The notes beneath the pieces are model-generated. The model was not told the DNA's origin and did no database searches. It saw nothing but the letters and a program-made list of their open reading frames with translations. This document shows, in pieces, positions 40,901-52,800 of a stretch of DNA of 64,000 bases (its first letter is position 1; each line of letters starts with the position of its first letter). Both the position numbers and the translations under genes were made by a program. The stretch lies in assembly GCF_047675955.1 (NCBI RefSeq), contig NC_132915.1, positions 20,255,766 to 20,319,765 on the forward strand. Reading direction: 5' to 3'. The stretch is from Chlorocebus sabaeus. Taxonomy: Eukaryota; Chordata; Mammalia; Primates; Cercopithecidae.

Positions 40901-43900
40901 ATCTTAAAATTGATTTTAAATGTATCAAAACCTTCAATAACAAAAAAGGAATTATCCATAACTGAAACATAATACGTATTTTCAAAAAAATCATTAGAAG
41001 AAAATATTTACAAAAAATATGGTAAGGAATTATAAATTAGTTTTTACAATGATTACAAATGGGTTGAAGATCATTATCAGAAGATAAACTGAGCTGGGCA
41101 CGGTGGCTCATGCCTGCAATCCCAGCACTTTGGGAGGTTGCGGCAGGCAGATCACCTGAGGTCAGGTGTTCGAGACCAGCCAGCCAACACGGCGAAACCT
41201 TGTCTCTACTATAAATACGAAAATTAGCCGGGCACAGTGGCGCACACCTGTAATCCCAGCTACTTAGGAGGCTGAGGCAGTAGAATTGTTCAAACCTGGG
41301 AGGCAGAGGTTTCAGTGAGCTGAGATCGCACCTCTGCACTCCAGACTGGGCGAAAGGGCAAAATTCCATCTCAGAAAACAAACAAACAAAAAAAGAAGAT
41401 AAACGGATTCTAAAATTATACCAGTTGAAATAAAAATTCTGAACAATTAAGTATTATTTAACTGTAGAGCATCTAAATGATGGAATATCATTCATTCAGT
41501 AAAAATCATGCTTTGCAGGGACACAAAGAAGGGAACAGCAGACATGGGGAGCCTACTTGAGGGTGGAGAGTAAAAGGAGGCTGAGAATCGAAAAACTACC
41601 TATTGGGTACCATGCTTATTACCTGGGTAACGAAACAATCTGTATACCAAAACCCCGTGACATGCAATTTACCCACGTAACAAACCTGCACATATATCCC
41701 CTGAACCTATAATAAAAGTTAGAAAGAAAAAAAAATTGTGCTTTGAAACAAATTTATATGCTCACAATAGCTGTCAAATATGAGAGATACATAAGGAAGG
41801 AAGAAAGTGAGGGAGGGAGAGAACAAAGGAGGAAGGAAAGGAGAGGAAAAGGAATGAACCAAAATGTTGACAGTATTAGGATTTCAGGGATTATGGTCCT
41901 CTTTCACATTTTTTTTCTATAGTATTTTTTTAATAGTAATTTAACAACTATTACTTTTATATGCAGGAAATAATATCTATATTTTTTAAAAAGCCAAGAG
42001 ACAGAAATGTGGAGGAGAAAACAAAATCATAGTCTTCATTTCTCCATGAAAAAAAAAAATCAAATGTAAATGTGATTAGCAAATAAATTTGGTTTAAAAA
42101 TACTTAAAACTGCTTCTAATTCACACAAATTTTAATCTGTTTAATTCACTGCAGAGTATTCCTTATGCAAAAATGTACTGGGCTATCTGGGACAGGCAAT
42201 GAAAATTCCAAGAAAAGGGAAACTAACCATAGTTTAGTAGACTATTAACTATCTGTGTGTACACATCTCAAACTCACAAGAAAATAACACAATGTGATGA
42301 ATGCTGTAATCTACATATGTAAAGGTGCTATCAAAAACTGGGGTACTTAGATTAAGGTGGCAAGGGAAGGGATCACATAGAATGGCATTTTTCTTTTTTT
42401 TTTTTTTTTTTAAGTTCCAGAATACGTGTACAGAACGTGCAGGCTTGTTACACAGGTAAATGTACTCCATGGTGGTTTGCTGTACCTACCAACCCATCAC
42501 CTAGGTATTAAGCCCCACACGCATTAGCTATTTATCCTGATGCTCTCCCTCCTGCCGTGACCCCAACAGGCCCCAGTGTGTGTTGTTCCTCTCCCTGTGT
42601 CCATGTGTTCTCATTGTTTAGCTCCCACTTATAAGTGGGAACGGTTTTCTGTTCTTGTTGCTGAGGATAATGGCTTCTAGCTCCATCCATATCCCTGCAA
42701 AGGAATAATCTCGTTCCTTTTTATGGCTGCATAGTATCCATGGTGTATATGTACAACATTTTCCTCATCCAGTCTATCAGTGATGGGCATTTGGGTTGAT
42801 TCTATGTCTTTGCTATTGTGAATAGTGCTGCAAGGAACAAGTGCGTGCATCTATCTTTATAAGAGAATGATTTCTATTCCTTTGAGTACATACCCAGTAA
42901 TGGGACTGACTGCTGGGTCAAATGGTATTTCGGATTCTAGGTCTTTGAGGAATCACCACACTGTCGTCCACAATGGTTGAACTAATTTACATTTCCAGCA
43001 ACAGTGTAAAAGCGTTCCTATTTCTCCACAGCCTTGCCATCATCTGTTGTTTCTTGACTTTTAAATAATTACAGAATGGCATTTTTCTAGCTGAAAGAAA
43101 CACCTATTCAGGTAAAAACCCACGGAAAGACCTAGAGCACTGAGGAAACAAAAACTTCACTTTGTATAGGGTAAGATTTAGGCCACAGAAAGACAAATTT
43201 TTAGAAAGGCAGCCTAGAAGTATATTTTTAAAGAAATGGGTAAAAAAAGAAAAACTTGAAAGAGAGATACGATTATATTTCTTATTTTAGAAAATTCATT
43301 CTAGTAGAAAGTGGGAGATTTACTAGAGATAAGACTAGATATATAGAGACAGATTAAAAATCTACTCAAATATAGCTGGGTATGGTGGCACATGCCTGTA
43401 AACCCAGCTACTTGGGAGGCTGAGGCACGAAAATCAGTTGAGCCGGAAGGTGGAGGTTCCAGTGAGCCTGGATCACACCACTGCACTCCAGCCTGGGCAA
43501 CTGACTGAGACAGTGTCTCAAAACAAAACAAAACAAAAAACTCTACTCAAATAAAACAAAACAAAATAATACACAAAAAATCTACTCAAATAGTTAAGAA
43601 ATGGAGGGTTACTGAACTAGGATAATGACAGCGGAGATTACATAAGAAGGGAATATTTATTTAAAAGTTAAAGTTTAACAAACAAATGGGAACACATCTC
43701 ATGCTCATGGAGGGGTAGACTCAATATTGTGAAAATGACCATACTGCCATAAGCAATCTACAGATTCAATGCAATTCCCATCAAAATACCATCATCATTC
43801 TTCACAGAACTAGAAAAAAAATCCTAAAATTCATATGGAACCATAAAAGGAGCCTTCATAACCAAAGCAGTACTAAGCAAAAAGGACAAACCTGGGGGCA

Positions 43901-46214
43901 TCACATTATATGACTTCAAAGTATACTACAATGCCTATAGTCACCAAAACAGCATGGTACTGCTATAAAAACAGGAATGTAGACCAACGGAACAGAATAG
44001 AGAAACCAGAAATAAAGTTAAATACTTAGAGCCAATTATCTTCAACAAAACAAACAAAAACACCAAGTAGGGAAAGGACACCCTATTATAGTGAAGGGAC
44101 TAGATGTGAAGGGACCAGTCTGGTCAGGGCCTAAGATAGAGTTGACTTAATAGTTTACAGACAAGGCTCATTTTTCATTCTTGTTCTTTTAGTTCTTTTG
44201 TTTCCAGATTCTTTTGTCCAGTCTTCTTTCTGGTACCTTGACTATCTCCTACTCTGGGAGATCATCAAGTGCTAGGATCGTGGGCAAGCCACATGTAGAA
44301 GAATAAAATTGGATTCTCATCTCTCACCTTATACAAAAATCAACTCAAGATGGATCAAAGACTTAAATGTAGGACCTGGAACCATAAAAATTCCAGAAGA
44401 TAATTTTGGAAAAACTCTTCTAGACATTGGCTTTGGCAAAGAGTTCATGACCAAGAACCCAAAAGCAAATGCAACAAAATAAAAATAGATGGGACCTAAT
44501 TAAACTAAAAACCTTCTGCACAGCAAATAATCAGCAAAGAGACAACCACAGAATGGGAGAATATCTGCAAACTATACATCTGACAAAGGACTAATATCCA
44601 GAATCTGTAAGGATCTCAAACAAATCAGCAAGGAAAAAAAAAACACACAATAATCCCATCAAAAAGTGGGCTAAGGTCATGAATAGACAATTCTCTAAGA
44701 AGATACACAAATGGCCAACAAACATATATAAAAAAGCTCAGCATCACTAATTATGAGGGAAATGCAAATTAAAACCACAATGAGATGCCACCTTACTCCT
44801 GCAAGAATGATCATAATTTAAAAAAAAAAAATAGATGTTGACATGGATGTGGTGAAAAGGGAACACTTTCACACTGCTGGTGGGAAGGTAAACTAGCACA
44901 ACCACTATGAAAAACAGTATGGAGATTCCTTAAAAAACTAAAACTAAAAGTAGAACTACCATTTGATCCAGCAATCCCAGTACTGGGTATCCACTCAAAG
45001 GAAAAGAAGTTATTATACTAAAAAGACACTTGCACACACATGGTTAGAAACAATTTATCATTTTTATAATGTGGATGATTAAGAAAACAGGCATTCCTCT
45101 TTCTTAACATCTTAAATAGATGAGAGAATGCTACCCAAAACGACTTTTAGGTACTTGCTAGTCCAGCCCTGTGGTCTTTACGCAATGTCTGTTTGATTTT
45201 AATCAATGATAAGAAGTTGTACAGTTAGCAGTGGAAAGTGTAAGTGCAATGATAAATATGTGCTTGTTGAAAAGTAACAGGTGAAAATAAAGAAAGCAAA
45301 CAAACTAAATTCAAGACAACCTGGAACTACTAAGTACAAGATCAGAAACTTGCATAAGCTGTAGTAGCATTAAGAAGATATGGTATCACAGCAAATTAAA
45401 ATGAATGATGTTTAAGAGTAGTCCTAAACCATGAAGATTCAATTATAGCCTTTAAGGAGGCAGTCCTTTCCCCCAGACACCTCAACAAGAAGGTACCTAC
45501 TGTTTGAAAAAAGAAAATCTGAAATTTTACATATTTACACTATATTGAATAGACAAAATTCAGACTCACAACAAACTCTGACAGTCCTCATCAGAGTCAA
45601 CAATGAACAAGCTTTTGCCACACTTGCTTCACCTCTTCCATTTTTCTTTCTTTGAAGCATTTCAAAATAAACTGTAGACATCGTCAGTTTTACCCCTACA
45701 TACTTCAAATACATTTTTTAATGGAACATCGTTTTATATAGCTACAATGCTATTATCAGTGTTTATATTCTTAAGAAATTATCATAAAAACCATGCCTCA
45801 TCATCTAGACTTACACCATCAAGAGTTACTGTATTTGTGATAATCTTACCTTTGATTGTATTGAACAAGTTCATTCTTTGTGTGATTTATTAAGAGGAAT
45901 GTAGCTGCTCCATCATGATAATCTAAAAATGTAATAACTGTAGAATGCTCAGCCAAATTCACTTCTGCTATAATACCTCCAAGCTAGAAGAAAGAAAAAG
46001 AAAACATTTTTAATATAATCATTTTCCCAAGAATATTAACTAATAACATTTAAGAACAGACTACTCATAACTTGATAATTTAATTTTTGGGATGATTGAG
46101 AAAACAATTCAGAATTTTGTATTGCATTTCTGGAAATCTATAATCTCAATCACTGTATTACAGACAGATGACATTCCAGATGTGGTATATTCTAGTATTC
46201 CAGGCATTCCAACT

Positions 46215-46245
<31 letters not shown>

Positions 46246-49200
46246 GAGACGGAGTCTCGTTCTGTCACCCAGGCTGGAGTGCAGTGGCCGGATCTCAGCT
46301 CACTGCAAGCTCCGCCTCCCGGGTTTACGCCATTCTCCTGCCTCAGCCTCCCGAGTAGCTGGGACTACAGGCACCCGCCACCTCGCCCGGCTAGTTTTTT
46401 GTATTTTTTAGTAGAGACGGGGTTTCACTGTGTTAGCCAGGATGGTCTCGATCTCCTGACCTCGTGATCCGCCCGTCTCGGCCTCCCAAAGTGCTGGGAT
46501 TACAGGCTTGAACCACCGCGCCCGGCCCCAACTAACTTTTTATATAACAATTAAATTATCTTAGATCTCTGTTTCCTTTTACAAAAAGAAATGTTTGTTC
46601 ATTTTTGGGGAAAGAGGAAAAATCAACAGAAGTAATTATTTGATACAAAAAATAAATAAAATACCAGTCAGTATATTTTAGCTTTTCTAATGATATATGC
46701 CAAAAACACATACCACACACACACACACACAAACAAAACCACTTACCTCGTTATCCAGACGCAATAGAATACAATTTTCTTGCTTGTTAAAATATATCCT
46801 TTTGGGAGGATCTTCACTCCCTTCAACTTGAATAAGAAGTTTACTAGAAGCATCCTCAGGCCAAAAGGGGATACACTAAAATATACATTATATATGTTTA
46901 TAAAAATAAACAGATTTCACCATAAATACACAAATCATCTTAATATTCCCATCAGAGTACACTTAAACTTTAAAAAATCTCTTTTAACACTGCTCTAGTT
47001 ATTGCGTTGCTTAAACAGCTGTAAACTTTCAACTTGAAGATGGGTTGTCACTTGTCAGCACTATGCACTCAAGAAGCAGTGGATAGCAAATTGAAGAACT
47101 ATGGTAAGTGAACTGCTGGCGAGAAAAGAGACTTTAATGTGGTCATGATCTTACAGAGAAGGGTTGAAAAATCAGCAAGAAACCTGAGCTGAGAACTGGG
47201 ACACAGATCAGGTTTAAAACAAGTGTACCTTCAGTTACTAAAAATCAAAATCAGGTATGAACGTTGGAAATTAGGCAGAAGTCAAAGTACACAAAAATGG
47301 TAAGTCAGAACATATATTTACATATGTAACAAACCTGCACGTTATGCACATGTACCCTACAACTTAAAGTATAATAATAATAAATAAATTTTAAAAAAAT
47401 TAAAAAAATAAAAAAAAAAGAACATATATTAAATCTAGCATCTGGTTATCAAATAAGGGTAAAAAAGTAAAAGTAGTATTCAAAGTTCAGAGTAGGAAGG
47501 AAGTTCGGAATTTTACGAAATAACTTCAACATGAGTGATCTGGAAACCAAACTAAAAGAACAGGAGATAATCAAGGTAACAGAAAGAAGACTGGACAAAA
47601 GAATCTAGAAATTGAGCTAAAAGAACAAGAATGAAGAACAGCCTTGTCTGTAAGCTATTAAGTCAACTCCTGACCAGACTGATCCTTTCATATATTTCAG
47701 TGAGACTGCTCATGTGTGATACCTGATCATCATTACATGACTTGAGGACAATGTAGCAGAACCTGGTTGTTATAGCTAAGTATCTTAGCTTGTTAAAGAC
47801 AGTTTTATTCAACCATAAAATGGAATTAATGGAACGAGATATGAGACATGCTTAGGAATATAACCTGACTGTGCACAGCCAGGGCACTGCAGTCTTAAGG
47901 TTTCAAGCAACCCTGTCCCAAAGCTTTTACCCATGTCTGCATGCCTAGCCCAGGCACTTCATTTGGAGGCTCTTTATGAGAGCTTTGCGGCAGAGGCCTT
48001 CCTTGGGAGCTCCTGCAGGACCTCTTTATCAGGGAGACAGGTAGAGCCTGAGCTGAGAACTGGGACACAGATGATCAGTTTAAAACAAGGGTATGGTCAC
48101 TTCACAAAAAGTGAAGACACTTTTTGTCTACTCTCAGTGCTCATTGCTAGCTCCTCCCCTTTGTCCTACTCCATCCCCCAGGTCCATAAAACTGCTGGAC
48201 ACTGTTCAAGGTTTCATAGATAGTGAGACAAGCCCCATGTCTTGTGCTGATCCACTTGACCCTTGTCCAATGCCATTCCAGAATAGGTGGTAACTGTGCT
48301 TTCTCTGATTTGGCCTCCTGCTTACACAGGTTGAGTATCCCCTGTTCGAGATGCTTGGTACCAGAAGTGTTTCAGATTCTGGACTTCTTTTGGATTTTGG
48401 AATATTTGCATATATATAATGAGATATCTTGGGGATGGTACCTAAGTCTAAACATAAAATTCATTTATGTTTCACATTCACCTTATACACATAGCCCAAA
48501 AGTAATTTTATACTATATTTAAATAATTGTGTGCATGAAACAAAGTTTGTACATATTGTACCATCAGAAAGAGAATATGTCACTATCTTAACCACCCATG
48601 TTGACAATCTATGGCTGTGTGGCATCACCATCATTCCTGACTCTCAATTTGTGTTACCAATAAACAATCATTTTCTTACACTTACTCACACATAAGTACT
48701 TAACAGTTAAAAAAAAAAATGACAGTTAAGAAAGTGAAAAAAATAAAGTGTTAGGTGTAGAATTTTTCACTTGTGGCATCATGTTGGCACTTGAAAAGTT
48801 CTGGATTTTGGAATATTTCGAACTTTGGAGCATTTTTGATTTCATATTTTCAGATTAAGGATGCTCAATCTTTACTATCACAGTAAGTGATTAAAGGTTT
48901 GACTGTTACTTTCATTGTGGCTTGTCTTAATCAGCTACTCCAACACCTGGCAGCTCAGCTCTCTCCTCCTAAGCTGAGCTCTTGACAATTGCTAACTTTC
49001 TCATTTCCTCGAAGTCATTGTTCAAATGTGACTCCAATGAGTCCCATCCTAACCACTTTACATAAAATTAGAGACCACCCCTGGCTCTCGAACTCTTAAT
49101 ATCCCTTATCCTACATTAGACTTGTCACTTTGAAACATACTATATACTAATTGATTATGGTATTATTAATGTTTCCCCCTTATACCCACTGAAATGTAAA

Positions 49201-49729
49201 CTACATAAAGATGGGAACTTGTGCCTTTAAATAGTATATTGCGAGTCACATAAAAATAAACAATATTTGTTGAAATAATGAATAGACTTGAAAAAAGGTG
49301 AAATTTCTGGGAATAAGAACTATAATTATTCAAATACTCAGTTGAAGACTTACATAGTAGTTCAGACACAGCAAAAGTAAAAAAAATTGAAAGATGTATA
49401 TGTAGAACTTACCCAGAATGAAGCAAAGAGAGTTGGAAAATATAAAAGAGCTATTAAGAGACATGGAGGATAGAGTATGAAAGTCCAACATGTCTGATTA
49501 AAAGGCTTAGATGGAAAAAATGGAAGAACGGAGGAGAGGCAATATTTAAAGAGACAGTAGTAGCAAATTTTACAGAAAGCATGAAATACTTTAATCCACA
49601 GATCTAGGAGTAAAGCACCTCAAGCAGGGTAAATAAAAGGAAACCACATATAGACATATAGCAGCGTGACCACAGAACATCAAAGACAAAGAGAAGAAAG
49701 ACTGTGAAGGCAGCCAGAGAGATCGATCG

Positions 49730-49789
<60 letters not shown>

Positions 49790-49806
49790 CCTCTTCTCTT
49801 CTCTTC

Positions 49807-49862
<56 letters not shown>

Positions 49863-52800
49863 CCTCTTCTCTTCTCTTCTTCTCTCACTCTCTCTCTTTC
49901 ACAATTGCAAGATTTAATAGAATGAAAACAGAGCTCCCATAAAATGGGAGGGGACCCAAAGGGGGTTGCCATTGCCCCATGGAACGCCTGGGTTTATATC
50001 CTGATCACTGTCCCTCTCGCTGTGCTCCAGCCAGAGAGATTTTTCTAGAGACACTGATGGTATTTACCTTCAAAACCAGCCCTGGCCAGGCGCGGTGGCT
50101 CACGCCTGTAATCCCAACACTTTGGGAGGCCGAGACGGGCGGATCACGAGGTCAGGAGATCGAGACCATCCTGGCTAACACAGTGAAACCCCGTCTCTAC
50201 TAAAAAATACAAAAAACTAGCCGGGCGAGGTGGCGGGTGCCTGTAGTCCCAGCTACTCGGGAGGCTGAGGCAGGAGAATGGCGTAAATCCGGGAGGCGGA
50301 GCTTGCAGTGAGCTGAGATCTGGCCACTGCACTCCAGCCTGGGCCACAGAGCGAGACTCTGCCTCAAAAAAAAAAAAAAAATTAAATTAAAAAACCAGCC
50401 CTAAAGGAAATGCTAAAGAATATACTTCAAGAATAATCCCAAAAAGGATGGTTTTATATGCAAAAAGGAATAATGAATAGAAACAGCAACACTTCTCTAA
50501 TCCTAACTTTTAGAATAAAAGTTCTTCAAAAATAAAATATTCCATCAACCTCTGTCAGTCATTCAGAAAACTCTAATTCAAAGGTTTAATGATGGCACAG
50601 AATCAACATTTCTTCTAAGTTACTACTCTCCTCAAATAACTAGAGAAGAGTCTGGCTTAACCTACTCTCTGAAGGCATTCCTAATAGCTTCCTAGAGAGA
50701 ATAAATAATTTCCGTCTCTTTGATGCATTTATACCTTATCTAGTCTTTGACTGCTGTATTTAATCAAAGTGGTTAGTAATTGTTAAACGTCTACCTCCCT
50801 TAACAAGCTGGGCATTCCTAGTTATCCAATTATTAAAAATTGAACCTTGCCATCTATCTAGAGTTGGGCACAAATATTCAATAAAGATTTATGAAACTAA
50901 AACAACACTGGAGTAACGGGAGAGTTAAAACATTACATGGTGACTTTAGGTATCTAACATTAAGGAGAAAATAGAATCCAAAGAGGTATATTTCTGAAAT
51001 TCATCTACCCACCTGCTCCAAATCAAGAGAGAGCCATTTATCAGTTCCTTCTTCAGCCACTGATATACGGTATTTGCTTTTGTTTTTAATCATATAAAAA
51101 GGGGTAAATGTCACAATTCTAGTAATGTTAAAACTGCTCAGGTCTATAGTGACACCAACCTAAGAAAAATAAAATTAACAGCTCAAAAACTGTTATGTAT
51201 CATAACATCCTTATAAAATTTAATTAAGTAGTTAATAAAACATTTAAAATAAACAGTTTCTTGATAAGCACAGAATGAACTCACTTGATAGTCCATTTTC
51301 AGGCCTTTACATTTAACAGCTCCATGACTACCAACAGTATCAATTGAAAATTGATCGGATAATTCACTATCAGTTACCATAAGTTGAACCTAGGAAAAAA
51401 TATTCCAAATACATCACAATTTAGGTACCCTTAAAAATTCCTGCTTAAACTGATAAAAATTAGTTTTTAGCATAAACAAAATATTACATTGTTAATGCAC
51501 TAAACCTTTATAATATTAAATTCCAATCTTTTTGGCCTCAAATATTTAACAAGTTATTTCTATCCAAGTTTCATATTTATTCCTCAGAACTTTAAAACTA
51601 AAAATCGACAAGCAGATAAAGACAAGGGAAAAACAGAATAAACAATGCATACCTTATTGTTATTAAAAAAGTGATTTGGCTGAAAAGAAAAGAGAACTGG
51701 CTTTTTATAATTAGGTGGATGCTTTCGATGAATTCCGTCTGCTTTGTACTGTAACATGCGACCAGTTTTGTTGACCATCCAATAAGGACTATGAAATGCC
51801 ACAACTGTCTGACCAGTATTATAAGTCATATGGACAGCAATATCTAAATCAGTCTTTTCCATTTCTGTAATACAGGTAAAATTGACAAAACTAATGTCTT
51901 GCTGATTAGGCTTTATGTGATATTCACTTTTCCAATCGTGATTGAGATAGTCAAGTAATTTTAAACGTAGCCTGGCTTTATCCAACTGTACAGTACAAAT
52001 CTGGGCTGAATGTCCTTCACTTAGAGTAAAAACTGAATTTTCAATTCCCTGTAATAAAAAAAAAAATTTAAATGTTGCAGAATAATATGCCTCAAAATTC
52101 TATTTATTTATTCCAAATGCTGCACAAAATGTTTCTGAAGCACCTATCAGAACAAGTCAGAAGACTTACATTCAAGTTCTAACTTTGTCAACTGTGTAAA
52201 TCTCTACACAGGATTTAATCTGAGATTTGAGCTACTGTAGTTATAAAATGTTCTAAATGACTTACTTCAAAGGACAAACTGTGAAGATTAGATTAAATAA
52301 CATAATGGGAAACTCCCCTGGAAATTATAAACATAAAACACTACAATTGGTAAAACAACAACAAAAAGACAATCTTAACCACTAGTGATTTTTGTTTTGA
52401 AAACAACAAAACAATGTAAAATGTGGGCAAAAACTGATGGTAATCCAAAATAAGCAATCCCTACTACCTCCACAATCCCTCATCACCCATTTCCAATCAC
52501 TGTTTATATTATTACATCATATGTATCTCTCCAAGCTGCTGATTTCCCTCGACTCACCCTTCTATTATCTTAGTTCATGTCACTATATGACCTCTCAGTT
52601 TGAGTCTCCTAACCGCTCTTGTCCCCTCTTACCATGGCTCAATTGTCTTTCTAAAGACTGATCATATCATTTGGAAACTGCCAGACAGAATGTGATCACT
52701 AAAAGCATCCAATTAAAAGTTCTATGAGAATAGAAACATAAATTGACAGTACATCTGAATATCTCACCAGTTTTTCCAGCATCTCTATCTTGTTCTCTTC

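Larger units (their letters stand above)
49400..50480 (+). mobile_element. Old L1M fragment, split by two insertions
   Basis: 'gaccacagaacatcaaagacaaagag', 'gaaggcagccagagaga' and, after the insertions, 'ccctaaaggaaatgctaaag' follow L1M order. Interrupted by the retroposed insert at 49724-50027 and an AluY at 50084-50390. Confidence 0.7.

Noticed and set aside
46168..46467. 99-residue open frame
   Set aside because: Antisense translation of the young AluY; no independent coding evidence.
48325..48883. Frames 47933-48522 as a small gene
   Set aside because: Three overlapping frames run through a Tigger-type element and its flank, with no gene structure.
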